Source: Scylla paramamosain (Eukaryota; Arthropoda; Malacostraca; Decapoda; Portunidae). Taken from it: a stretch of 64,000 nucleotides of DNA. The notes beneath the pieces were generated by a model. The model ran no database searches. It was not told where the DNA came from and saw only the letters and a program-made list of their open reading frames with translations. Of the stretch, positions 20,276-29,854 are shown one piece after another (the stretch's first letter is position 1; each line of letters opens with the position of its first letter). The stretch spans positions 678,501 through 742,500 of the forward strand of contig NW_026973701.1 of assembly GCF_035594125.1 (NCBI RefSeq). Direction: 5' to 3'. The translations under genes were made by a program, and so were the position numbers.

Positions 20276-21643
20276 ATGACTCATTACGGTCCGGATGTGC
20301 AGGGTGGAGCGACCTCCACCCCCCTGAGCAATTATCTGACGGCCGTGAGTGAGAACTTTCCGCGGGTGAATCGCTTGCATACCATCGAATCGTCAGTCGC
20401 TGCGAGGGGAAAGTTGGACGTATTACCCGTTAATTTAGATGCAAATGCTAATAATCATGCGGGGATCAACGATCCTTACATTGAATTTAGACTGCCTGGT
20501 ATTCCAGGGCAATTTTTGGATCTATCAACGCTGTCTCTAGAATTGCGAGTTAGCGCGACGAAGGCAGACGGCGCGCCACTAGACGATGGCGATCACGTCG
20601 TTTTTAGTAATGGTTTGAATAATACGATGTTTAAGTCATGCGCTTGTTATTTTAACGAACAGCTTGTGGAGTCATCCTCTTTGTTCAACTATCACGCCTT
20701 CATTAAAATGATTACAACAATCCCTCAGGATAAAATTGACTCTATCGGTCGCGTCGCCTTCTACCATCGCGATTATGATGGATCAAAAGGCATAATCAAT
20801 AAATTTGATGAAGACTATTTCACGGGAGGGAATAAAGACGAGAAACAAATGATGAAAGATTGTAAAACGCACGGCATTTCGATGACTGCGCCTTTGTTTT
20901 CGGATATATCAAGTCTGGACGCTTATCTGCTTGACTCTGTTGATGTGAGAATTCGATTAGAATTGGCTAACAAAACATGGATTCTTAATTCACACCAAGA
21001 TGCCAGCAGTTTCAAATTTAAGCTCGAGATGGCTAAGTTATGGGTTGACCGCGTCACGCCACATCCGCCCGCCTTAGAATCGTTAAATAACTCCTTGACT
21101 CGAAATCCAATGCAATACACTTTTAATAGAACGCTCAATAAAACGTATGTGTTAGCCGCCAATCAAACGTCTTTGATTGCCGAATTACCTTTCGCGCAAA
21201 TCATACCTCAAAATTTGACCATGGCAATAGTTGATATGGACAGCTTACAAGGCGTAATTGATAAGAATGGTTTATATTTTCAACACGCCGATCTGTCACA
21301 TGTACATATCACCGTGAACGGGGCGACCATTTATAACGTTCGCAGCTCTTTCCCGCATCACGCGTCAAAATTGTTTTACACGACCCTTGAGTCACTAGGA
21401 TTGGACACGCGTAATTCCCTAACATTTGATGCATTCAATAAAGGTCGGACAGTATGTTTCTTTAACTTTGTGACGGAGGACGTGCACAATGCCATCCCTC
21501 TGGATAAATCAGGAAATCTAAGAATTAATCTGTCGTTTGCCAAGGGACGTAATCACAACCGCGTCATAATGTTTTTCGCCGACACTACTGGCGTCATAGA
21601 AATTGATCATTATCGTCACGTTCGCTGCATTGTCCGCGCATAA
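20276..21643 (+). CDS. Polinton major capsid protein candidate (hexon-like)
   Basis: 455 residues, uninterrupted. N-terminal GPDVQGGATS (GG at 10-11) followed by an extended segment. YIEFRLPGIPGQFLDLSTLSLEL at about 63-85 carries the 'F..PG....yLDLs...L' pattern shared by a large family of Polinton capsid proteins annotated in arthropods and nematodes as uncharacterised F54H12.2-like proteins. Then comes NGLNNTMFKSCACYFNEQLV (about 111-130). Length suits a double jelly-roll capsid subunit. I infer major capsid from size, its position next to the core-like and protease genes and family resemblance; the assignment relative to the 10005 protein should be tested by structure prediction. The protease gene starts 6 nt after its stop. 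Confidence 0.7.
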   Translation: MTHYGPDVQGGATSTPLSNYLTAVSENFPRVNRLHTIESSVAARGKLDVLPVNLDANANNHAGINDPYIEFRLPGIPGQFLDLSTLSLELRVSATKADGAPLDDGDHVVFSNGLNNTMFKSCACYFNEQLVESSSLFNYHAFIKMITTIPQDKIDSIGRVAFYHRDYDGSKGIINKFDEDYFTGGNKDEKQMMKDCKTHGISMTAPLFSDISSLDAYLLDSVDVRIRLELANKTWILNSHQDASSFKFKLEMAKLWVDRVTPHPPALESLNNSLTRNPMQYTFNRTLNKTYVLAANQTSLIAELPFAQIIPQNLTMAIVDMDSLQGVIDKNGLYFQHADLSHVHITVNGATIYNVRSSFPHHASKLFYTTLESLGLDTRNSLTFDAFNKGRTVCFFNFVTEDVHNAIPLDKSGNLRINLSFAKGRNHNRVIMFFADTTGVIEIDHYRHVRCIVRA

Positions 21644-21649
21644 GCCGTC

Positions 21650-22222
21650 ATGAATGCACGTGAAATACAGGCCGGTCTAGCAGGCATCTTGGGCGATCGA
21701 GTTTATTTTTTAGGCTGTCACGATCATCGCCATGTGACAGATCTGATAAATCTTGCCAGAAAACAGGTGAAGCCATGCGTTTTCATTCTAAATACATTGA
21801 GTGACTCAAAGACCATGGGCCACTGGATTACTGTTTATCTTAATTTTCAAAGTCAGACCATAGGCTATTACGATAGCTATAACTTGCATCCCAAATACAA
21901 TTCCGCTGTCTTACATCATTTTATGCAAACTTGTCCACATATGAAAATTAGCACATTAAATTATCGACTTCAGGGGTTGAATTCCCTCGTGTGTGGCATT
22001 TATTGCATGTTCTTTTGCCTTCTACTGAGTTGGCATACATTAAAACGTGCAATGTGCATTATTCACGCCACCTTCAAAAAGCATCAATATCTATATAATG
22101 ACAAAAAAATTACTCGTATGGCATACGTAATATTTCGTAATATGCCGCATTGCATGCCTACGTTTTGCCCAGCCGGCAGCCAGGCGAGATGTCGTAACAT
22201 CTGTAAAGCGGTAATAAGGTAG
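21650..22222 (+). CDS. adenain-like cysteine protease (PRO)
   Basis: 190 residues, the usual size for Polinton PRO, a C5/Ulp1-fold maturation protease. The catalytic set is complete and in order: His58 (MGHWI), Asp75 (YYDSYN), Gln108 (YRLQGLNS, oxyanion hole) and Cys115 (LVCGIYC). It would cut virion precursor proteins, probably at Gly-Gly sites visible in neighbouring proteins (inference). The C-terminal third is basic and Cys/His-rich. The start lies 6 nt after the capsid stop, so it is probably translated from a shared transcript. No damage seen. Confidence 0.9.
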   Translation: MNAREIQAGLAGILGDRVYFLGCHDHRHVTDLINLARKQVKPCVFILNTLSDSKTMGHWITVYLNFQSQTIGYYDSYNLHPKYNSAVLHHFMQTCPHMKISTLNYRLQGLNSLVCGIYCMFFCLLLSWHTLKRAMCIIHATFKKHQYLYNDKKITRMAYVIFRNMPHCMPTFCPAGSQARCRNICKAVIR

Positions 22223-22339
22223 ATTGGGGGGTGGGGTGGGGGTGGGAAAGGGGGTCAATATGGGGTAATTGCTGACGGATAAGCGTCACTTCGCCATCAC
22301 CTCTCAACCCAGTCGGACGTCGAAGCCTCATCTCCAAGA
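22223..22339 (+). other. G-rich spacer after the protease
   Basis: GGGGGGTGGGGTGGGGGTGGG at 22226-22246 could form a G-quadruplex. Nothing else seen up to the ATG at 22340. Confidence 0.5.
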
Positions 22340-23040
22340 ATGGAGCAAGCTAACAAACATTTCATCTTGAGAACTGCGGGTGAGTACGCCATTACCTTGC
22401 ACGGCATCTGACATCTTCACCATTGTAAATTACATTAACGTTCTTTGCCAATGAATAAGAAGAGGGAGAGTGGGAGGGGAAATAAAAACTTTTCCATTGT
22501 TCTCATCGTTTTTTTTTTTTTTTGTCTGTTACAGAACGCATCTCTTTCCGCTTTGATATCTATCTGGGCGATGCTGGGGGTAAGCGAAGCCGTGCTGACC
22601 ATGAGGATGTCAATGTGGAGAAAATGTCAGAACCTGCAAAGAAGAAATTGATCTTTAGTGATGACGACATGTCGCCACTGCCGGCCAGCCCACCTCCTGA
22701 CGCTCCATCAGGACAGGAGTCGCAACAGCAGCAGCCGACATCGCAGTCGATTCCGCCACCTCAGGAGTCGCTGATGCCACCTCCGACCGAAGCACAGCCG
22801 CAACGGTCAGATGAGTCGACAGTAGGCGGCAAAGAGGGTCAGGAGGTGAAGAAGAAGTCGCAGGAAAACAGAAAAAAAAAAAATATTCCCCCTAACACGC
22901 CAGAGGACGACAGCACACCAAAACTCCCCGTTGCTCCAGCCGCCCCTCGTAAGAAGCTGGTTCCTAGAGTTATTAAAACTACGCCCGTCATTGACAGCGA
23001 TGACGATGATCTCTTCGCCTTCAATTCGCAAATGTTTTGA
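22340..23040 (+). CDS. spliced acidic Pro/Gln-rich Polinton protein, function unknown
   Basis: Two predicted exons, 22340-22379 and 22535-23040, encode 181 residues. The donor CGG|GTGAGT and the long T-tract plus GTTACAG acceptor are strong, the split codon is phase 1, and the join enters exactly the frame of the long exon, which has no good ATG of its own near its 5' end. Exon 2 begins with RISFRFDIYLGD, then a disordered Lys/Ser/Pro/Gln-rich body with several basic clusters (KKK) and the acidic end DSDDDDLFAFNSQMF. No enzymatic motif. The disordered body with basic clusters and acidic tail suggests a DNA- or protein-binding partner; this is a guess. AATAAA signals follow at 23081-23100. Confidence 0.6.
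22380..22534 (+). other. predicted intron of the last Polinton gene
   Basis: 155 bp, GTGAGT donor, 16-T pyrimidine tract and TTACAG acceptor, phase 1 like the three polymerase introns. Confidence 0.7.
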
Positions 23041-23129
23041 ATGAAAGAGATGTATTTGCCCTAATAAGCAATGAGCTGTATTTGTCCTAATAAAAATAAA
23101 ATGTTCCATCGACTCTGCATAACCTTTCT

Positions 23130-24489
23130 AATAATAATAATAATAATAATAATAATATTAATAATAATAATAATAATAATAATGATAGTAATAAGACCGC
23201 CATCCGACATAAGTATTACGTCAGCCATGCCGCTGGTGGTCGGTGAAAGTGGAAGAGGCCGCCGCTCCGCCCTGGCCGTCACAGACGCTTTCTCCAGGTA
23301 AAAAGGATGGACAGGTAACGGGATCTCGTGCGGCAGTCGCGACGACCTTGACCATAGGGGATGTATTGAGATGTCGGAGGGAACGCGTGATGGCAACACT
23401 CGGTCATCCCACCCTCCAGGATTCCGTGAATGAAAGGGAAAGGGCGACTTCTATGGCAAGCGCCGTCAGAGTCCCCCTAATCACGCGTGTGTGGCGGGCG
23501 GCTGCCACGTCTGGCCGCCAGCCCCCCCCCCCCCCCATCACCTCTCCTCCCCCCCCTCCACCCCCTTTTCACTCAATTATTTTCCGCCCACCATCATTGA
23601 TTCATTAGTCATTCCATCGTCGCCGAAGCATAAGGACGCACGCCCCCTCACCTCTCCGTCAGTGTCGCCGTCACCGTCCCTCCCCCCCTCCCTCCCCCCC
23701 CCTTGGTGTTTGCCGTCGTGAATCACCCCCCCCTTCCCAAGCATGGATCTATGGAAAATTGCTATCAGGATCACCATCGCAATATGGCTTGCCGTCAGAG
23801 TCGCCCCTGGGTGGGTGGGTTGGGGGTGGGGGGGGGGACGTGAAAGGGCGACCTACACGGCATTGCCGTCACAGTCCCCTAGCCACGCGTGTGTGTGGCG
23901 ACTTCCACGTCTGGCCGCCAGTCCACACCCTCCCCCCTCCTTTCACTCAATTATTTTCCACCCACCATCATTGATTCATTTAGTCATTCCATCGTCGCCG
24001 AAGGATAAGGACGCACGCCCCCCACCTCTCCGTCAGTGTCGCCGTCACCGTCCCTCCCCCCTCCCTCCCCCCCCCACCCCTTGGTGTTGCCGTCGTGAAT
24101 CGCCATCCTCCCTTTCCCAAGCCTGGGTCTCCATCCTGACATGGACTGCCACTGAAGTCTACGGAAAATTGCTGTCAGGTTTCCCCATTGCAACTTGATC
24201 AGCCCCACACTCACAATATGGCATGCCATCAGAGTCGCTCCTGGGGTGGGGGTGGGATCCCCCTCCCCCCCCCTCCCCCCCCTCCCTCCCCCCCCCTCCC
24301 TCCCTCTCCCATCCCCCAACACTCTATTTACAGTCAGGGTCTCCATCCTGAAATGGATTGCCACTCCGGGTAATTGCCATGGGGGTCGAGCCCCCCTAAA
24401 AAGGCTTGCCACTGAGGTCCCCATGCAATGGGGACCTCAGTGGCAAGCCTTTTTAGGGGGGCGACCCCCATGGCAATTTCCCAACTACT
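23130..24489 (-). repeat. right terminal inverted repeat of the Polinton
   Basis: Reverse complement of 8465-9825, from the (AAT)n block at 23130 to the terminal CCCAACTACT at 24480-24489. The distance from terminus to the shared GGATGGCGG block differs from the left end by about 1 bp. It contains the same terminal hairpin (about 24372-24478) and internal units. Confidence 0.95.
24372..24478. repeat. subterminal hairpin of the right end
   Basis: Reverse complement of the 8476-8582 palindrome, identical by eye including the 2-nt bulge; loop GCA. Confidence 0.92.
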
Positions 24490-24495
24490 AGTAAG
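24490..24495 (+). repeat. target-site duplication, right (AGTAAG)
   Basis: Identical to 8459-8464. Confidence 0.93.
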
Positions 24496-24689
24496 CGCGG
24501 GGCCAGTGATACAGACAGTTAGGAAAGCAGAATGTCAACGAAAGGATGGTAAAACAAGGCAGTGCTCACTGATTCATTTCACTTGGAGAGAAGAGAGAAG
24601 TGTTGCTCGGGTGACCTGGAATAGACAAAAATGATGATGCGTATAGGATGTTTGGAAGACATTTGTACTGCAGTATTACCGGAAATAGA

Positions 24690-25035
24690 TTATGATGGTG
24701 GTGGTGGTGGTGGTGGTGGTGAAGAGGAGGAGGAGGTTGTAGTGACTGATGAGAAAGATGGAGATTATGATGATGGTGAGGAGGAGGAGATGAGAGAGAG
24801 AGGAGGAGGAGGAGGAGGAGGACGAGAAAGAGGAGGAAGAGGAGGAGAGGAACAAATTTCTAATGATGAGGAGGCGGAAGAGGAAGAGAATATGTTGATG
24901 ATGAAGAGGAGGAAAAGAAGAACGAGGAGGAAGAAGAAGAGGAGGAAGAAGAAAAGAAAGATGAGGACAATGATGATGATTATGATGACAATGACCGCAA
25001 CACACCGCCACAAATCGCAGTGGTGGTGGTGGCAC
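24690..25035. repeat. GGT/GGA/GAT triplet-rich region
   Basis: Imperfect (GGT)n, (GGA)n, (GAA)n and (GAT)n triplets giving acidic or basic frames on either strand; not considered coding. Confidence 0.8.
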
Positions 25036-25129
25036 TGAGTGTATACCCACCCAAACAATTAACAAATACATAAATATAAATAGATAGAAAATAAATAAAA
25101 GATAAAGAAAAATCATACGAATAGAAATT

Positions 25130-25131
25130 AT

Positions 25132-25197
<66 letters not shown>
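25130..25197. repeat. (CT)n-(CA)n microsatellite
   Basis: Pure (CT)n to about 25167 followed by (CA)n to 25195. It abuts the Harbinger coding remnant and probably replaced its right part. Confidence 0.96.
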
Positions 25198-25199
25198 CT

Positions 25200-25650
25200 A
25201 GGATTAATGTTCTTGTTGCTGTCAGGTTTGAGTTTAGAAAGTTGTATTGTGTTGTATCACTAACATCATCACTTGGAGGAGAGTAGTTGAAATTGTTTTC
25301 ATGTTGAATGAAATTATGAAGTACACAAATACTTTTCACCAGTGATTCAGATACTTCAACACTAGTCATCATCAATGTATGAAGTACACCAAATTTCTGA
25401 GCTAGCATTCCAAAGGCACACTCTACTGTTCTTCTATCCCTACTGATCCGATAGTTATGTACTCTTTTGGAGTAGTCCAAGTCCTTTCTAGGATATGGTC
25501 TCATCAGATTAGGCTTGAGAGGAAAAGCTGCATCTCCCACAAGAAAGAAAGAAAGTTCATGGATCCATATTCGTTGTTTCTTCTTACGTCTGCGACGACG
25601 AAGCCACAACAAAGCAGCTACTTCAGCCAGGGAACATGCATCCATTCTCC
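25200..25650 (-). pseudogene. HARBI1-like DDE transposase remnant
   Basis: The - strand frame starts with an N-terminal Arg-rich motif (MDACSLAEVAALLWL, then RRRRRKKK, IWIHEL) and jumps directly to the C-terminal catalytic part FLVGDAAFPLKPNLMRPYP, followed by RTVECAFGMLAQKFGVL and VKSICVLHNFIQ. The Asp of GDAAFPL and the Glu of RTVECAFG match catalytic residues of the DDE_Tnp_4 family, but the central part with the first catalytic Asp is missing, so the protein cannot be active. The deletion junction is in frame. Confidence 0.8.
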
Positions 25651-25788
25651 ATGAAATTACCCAGGTCACTGAGTGCTGACTTGACGCGGGCTGACGCAGT
25701 CGGTGTGAACGGAGATGAGTCAAAATGAATCGCATCAAATGACGCTCTTGACTTGACGCGACGCGACTCGTTTGGTGTGAATGCGGCC
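25200..25788 (-). mobile_element. PIF/Harbinger transposon, internally deleted and truncated
   Basis: On the - strand the element begins GGCCGCATTCACACCAAACG (25788 downward), with TTA at 25789-25791 fitting the 3-bp Harbinger target. It carries a damaged HARBI1-like transposase and stops at the microsatellite at 25197 without a second terminal repeat. Confidence 0.75.
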
Positions 25789-25789
25789 T

Positions 25790-26400
25790 TAGTCTCACGT
25801 GACAATAAAGGCCATTGAATATAAGTACGTCCCCTGGAGATTTTATATTACACCTCATCTTTAATTCACGTCTCCTCCTACACACTAAAGAATGGTATAA
25901 ATATTTCCCGCACTGTCAGACCGTGGACATTTGGCTTAGCTGCGTGAACAATACTCCAAACAACGAACCTTCGAACTGAGACACTGAACCTGTAACTCTC
26001 AGCCGCCTTAGTCCTGCTCGCCTCGCCACTGCCGCGTGGTTACGTCAAGACAGCGGGCGGCCGCGTACTAGTTTCCTTAGTACTTGTGCGTACGTGTCAA
26101 TACCGTGTGCTGTAAACTGCTGAACGAACTGAGATACTCATTCAGTTTTGGTCGCCTCTCCATTATCTCGTGGTGACGTAAAGGTGACGGCCCGTGTGTT
26201 AGTTTTCCCGGTAATTGTGCCTCCGTAACATTACTGTGTGCAGTGGTCGTGAGAACTGCGAGGCGGCGGTGCAGACTGTGCCGTGGAGAGCCGCGGGGTG
26301 TTGGAATCGCCTCTCAGTCACCTTGAAGGCGTCATATTCCCTCCCTGCTCTTCCCCGTGTCTTCCTGTCGATGTTGGTAATGTACTAGTCACTATTTTGT
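25790..26400 (+). other. CpG-rich segment with tandem duplication; no ORF
   Basis: GC- and CpG-rich relative to its surroundings. Segments near 26018-26145 and 26152-26280 match in order (CGCCTCKCCA, CGTGGTKACGTMAAG, CTAGTTTCC/TTAGTTTTCC, TACTTGTGCGTACGT / AATTGTGCCTCCGTA, CGTGTGCTG / TGTGTGCAG). A third weaker copy may precede 26018. CRE-like GTGACGTAA and TCAGT motifs occur. A promoter or untranslated first exon is possible; unproven. Confidence 0.5.
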
Positions 26401-26409
26401 GTGCATGTG

Positions 26410-26765
26410 TTTTGTTTATTTATTATTTGTGCATAGAGGAACTGAAAGGTTAGCAGCCTGCAGTGTTTTTGGTCAACCCATATTTTGCGTATTTGTTCAG
26501 TCATTTGCTTGTTACTTGCGCATAGAGGAAGTAAGGAAGGTAATAAGCTGCAATGTTTCTGATCACCCCGTGTTCTGCGTATCTGTTCAGTCGTTGTTTA
26601 TTATTTGTGCATTGAGAAACTAGTAGCAAACAGGATGCAGCGTCTCCAATCACCACTTGTCAACTCTTCTCTTGGCCTCAACATTTCAATTGGTCTCCTT
26701 GTTCATGTTCATTTTAATAGTGTCACTGTTTGGTGCAAGTGTTTAGTTGATGTTGTTGTTGTTGT

Positions 26766-26815
<50 letters not shown>

Positions 26816-26830
26816 TATCTGCGCACAGAG
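26410..26830 (+). repeat. degenerate tandem repeat of about 90 bp
   Basis: Copies begin near 26423, 26514, 26602 and 26816 with TGTGCATAGAGGAAC-like sequence, followed by AGC.TGCAGTGTTT and TTCTGCGTATCTGTTCAGTC. The last interval is enlarged by the (GTT)n run at 26750-26813. Confidence 0.75.
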
Positions 26831-27082
26831 GAGCCACTAGGCTACAGCGTCTCAGATTACTCATAATCTTTCCCTTTCTTTCCCTGCCCATCACAATCTT
26901 TGCTTATTTCTTAGCAATTGAGGTTTTCCATGTTGGTATTATCGTTAGTTCAGTGATGCTACGGATGTTTTCAAGCCACAGCTTTGACGATTTGTTCAGA
27001 TGAAGTTTGTTTTATTAATCACTTATTTATTAATCATTTATTAATGCAAACTCTTGGAGTTTGCATTATTTTCTTGTGTTCT

Positions 27083-27084
<2 letters not shown>

Positions 27085-27114
<30 letters not shown>
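27085..27114. repeat. (GT)n microsatellite
   Basis: Short pure GT run. Confidence 0.95.
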
Positions 27115-27119
<5 letters not shown>

Positions 27120-27560
27120 ACGTAGGTAAGTAACAAGATGACAAATACCGCTAGATTCCTAACAGGCTCTTAAGACTTTACTTAAAACAAGCGAAACTAC
27201 AAAAATTGATCAGACTTAACGTGGCACTCAATGTACAAACGAATGAACCAAACCTACATATTATTATTTCCACCTATCCCCACTCATGAATATTCCCAAT
27301 ACTGTAAAGTTCCCTGCTGACTGTGCACTGCCAACTGGTGAGTGTGTACCATTGAGTGGCGGGGTAAGCAAGGCGAGGGAGGGGCAGAGCTTGGGTAGCG
27401 TGGCTCAGGCAATGCAGTGAGCCCCGCAGATCCTACTTGAGCGAGGCAAAGGACGCCTCTCTTGCCTCGCTTGCTGATGGAAGATCCGCTCTCATTCCTG
27501 TCCTGACCTGAGGGATTATAAAACATAAATGCCCTGCATCAATTCAGCGCCCTCCCAGAG
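27120..27560. other. no gene; isolated TATA/initiator pair
   Basis: TATAAAA at 27517-27523 lies 27 bases before TCAG at 27544-27547, a core-promoter-like arrangement, but only a (GA)n tract follows. No ORF supported. Confidence 0.3.
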
Positions 27561-27564
27561 CAGA

Positions 27565-27568
<4 letters not shown>

Positions 27569-27647
<79 letters not shown>

Positions 27648-27728
27648 TTGTTGAACGAAAGGCTGAACTAAAAATTGAGATGGAAAAAAAGGTGATGAAA
27701 CGTTGAGAGAGAGAGAGAGAGAGAGGAG

Positions 27729-27794
<66 letters not shown>
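27569..27794. repeat. two (GA)n tracts
   Basis: (GA)n at 27569-27642 and 27711-27794, separated by about 70 unique bases. Confidence 0.97.
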
Positions 27795-27797
<3 letters not shown>

Positions 27798-27929
27798 CTG
27801 AATAGACGAGAGATTTGAAGAATTTGATAAGGTAGACAGAGATGCCGAGAGACAGGGAGAGAAATGGACAAATCGACAAAGAATAATCAGATGTAATTAT
27901 GCATTAAAAAATAAAAAAATGTCCCATCA

Positions 27930-28025
27930 CTAAACATCAACCCTAACCTAATTACTCACTCACTCACTCACTCATTTGATCGCTTAACATGGAACAATCT
28001 AACCTAACCACACTTTCGATCGCCT

Positions 28026-28076
<51 letters not shown>

Positions 28077-28475
28077 CACCAAGCAAAGCGAAGCCAGACG
28101 AAGGCAAGCGGAGCCACTTCAATCATTCAGGCTGGAAGAAAACGAGCTCTCGAGTAAATAAATCTAGCGACCCAGCTGAAGCCTGCCTTGACCTAATCTA
28201 TTCTAATCTAACTTTACATTACTTTACTTTTTCCTTGCCTTGCCTTGCCTTGCCTTGCCTTTATTAAACCTACCTTACGTAACCTAACCTAACATAACCT
28301 AACCTTGCCTAACCTTACCTTTATTAACCTACCTAACCTAACCTAACCTATCATATCATATCCTATTCTATTATATCTAACCCTTACCTGACTTAACATT
28401 TCCTAACCTAACCTGACTTGACCTAAACTAACCTGACCTGACCTTACCTGACCTTACCCAACGTAACCTTACCTG
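27930..28475. repeat. CCTAA-rich, telomere-like region with (CA)n and CCTTG runs
   Basis: (CTCA)n near 27955 and (CA)n 28028-28072. From about 28190 to 28475 there are many CCTAA, CCTTA, CCTGA and CCTTG pentamers in tandem (for example AACCTAACCTAACATAACCT). Related to the arthropod telomere unit (TTAGG)n but degenerate. Confidence 0.75.
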
Positions 28476-28477
28476 CC

Positions 28478-28480
<3 letters not shown>

Positions 28481-28541
<61 letters not shown>

Positions 28542-28760
28542 ACGTGTCTTCCTTTCATCTCTAATGCAATCTCTTGTTTCTAGATACGAAAGGAAGCAAC
28601 TTTTTTCAACTTTTATTTCTTCAATGAGTGGAATTCATTACAAAAACTCGATTACTTTTTGTCCCTTTCAACTTGTTAATTTACCTGTTGACTGGTTGAG
28701 TGGCTGGCTGGCTGGCTGACTGACTGACTGAATGAATGATTGGCTGACTGATTAACTAAT

Positions 28761-28813
<53 letters not shown>
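28481..28813. repeat. (CT)n and (GA)n tracts
   Basis: (CT)n 28481-28538; (GA)n 28765-28813. Tetramer-like CTGGCTGACTGA units at 28690-28750. Confidence 0.95.
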
Positions 28814-28815
<2 letters not shown>

Positions 28816-28819
28816 GAAG

Positions 28820-29215
28820 GAAGCTGTTTAAAGTCTGAAGAGAACACTTGTAGAAGGAAGAGGGTCGAGGGGAAGACAGAATTATTAGCGAGACAGCAAA
28901 CAGTGGCAGCAGGAGAGGAGAATGTGATGGAGAGAAACACGTCACGCGCACGTTCACTCCGCCAACCCCTAACTTGTCAATCAACAGAAGCAAGTTTGGA
29001 TGTGCACTGTGCATGGCAACGTGGTCCTGACGAAGAGGGATTGAGGCGCACTTTATTTTTTAGGTTAACGGCAGTTGTACAAGTAAAGTCACCCCTTTCT
29101 CTCATTAGAGTTTCTTCCTCCTTTTCTGTTCCGCTGCTCTCGTCTCTTCCCACTTACTCTCTCCTCCCTCACTTCAGGCCTGCCCAGTCAAGATACAGCT
29201 CCTAATGAAAGGAGA
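28820..29215. other. no gene recognised
   Basis: Open frame 28903-29205 (+) has no recognisable domain. Confidence 0.5.
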
Positions 29216-29344
29216 GGAGAGGAAAGAACTTCTCCTCTCTCCTCTCCTCTCCTCGTCTCTTTTCTTCTCTTTTCTTTTCTTCTCTTTACTCTTTTCTCTT
29301 TACTTTCTTCTTCTATTACACTTTCTTCTCTTTACTCTCCTCTC

Positions 29345-29430
<86 letters not shown>

Positions 29431-29445
29431 GCGCGCGCGCGCCTG
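29216..29445. repeat. pyrimidine tract ending in (CT)n and (CG)n
   Basis: TCTCC/TTTCT-rich run leading into (CT)n 29350-29428 and ACGCGCGCGCGCG at 29429-29441. Confidence 0.95.
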
Positions 29446-29854
29446 CCCTCTCTTTTCTCCGTCAGTATTTAATCTTTTTTTTATCTTATATATTTTTGTT
29501 CTTTACTTAGGTTCTTTTCCCTACTTCTCTTCCACTCTGTTTAGCCTTTTTTTTTTTTTTTACTGTGATATTTTAGTTTGCATGACAATCTCAAGTCCCA
29601 GTGTGTGAGTCAGTGCACATAATATCTCTTGCCTTACCAACATGCCGCCTTCTCCTACACAACCAACATCCAGTACGTGTGTTAGATAACTTACTCTTTC
29701 AACAACTTTTCATAGGTACAGTCAGTCATTGTTGATGTTGAGAACACTAGTGAGGAAGGATACTGTGACAAACAGGATGCAGGAGGTGAAGGGAACAAGG
29801 CATGAGAAGAAAGACTTTTATTTATGCTCTTCTTCTGTAATCCTCTGAGGAAGC

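Larger units (their letters stand above)
8465..24489 (+). mobile_element. complete Maverick/Polinton element
   Basis: A 16,025-bp element starting AGTAGTTGGGAAATTGCC and ending with its reverse complement, flanked by a 6-bp duplication. It carries the diagnostic Polinton set: protein-primed DNA polymerase B, retroviral-type integrase with chromodomain, A32-like packaging ATPase, adenain-type protease and two capsid candidates, plus small conserved proteins and a macro-domain-like cargo. All coding frames are on the + strand and no frameshift or premature stop was seen once four introns are allowed. Intact genes and near-identical ends indicate a young insertion, possibly still able to transpose or form virus-like particles (inference). 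Confidence 0.96.

Noticed and set aside
24631..25038. Acidic 135-codon frame right of the Polinton
   Set aside because: Built from GGT, GAG and GAT triplets with a competing basic frame; outside the element boundary and without family features.
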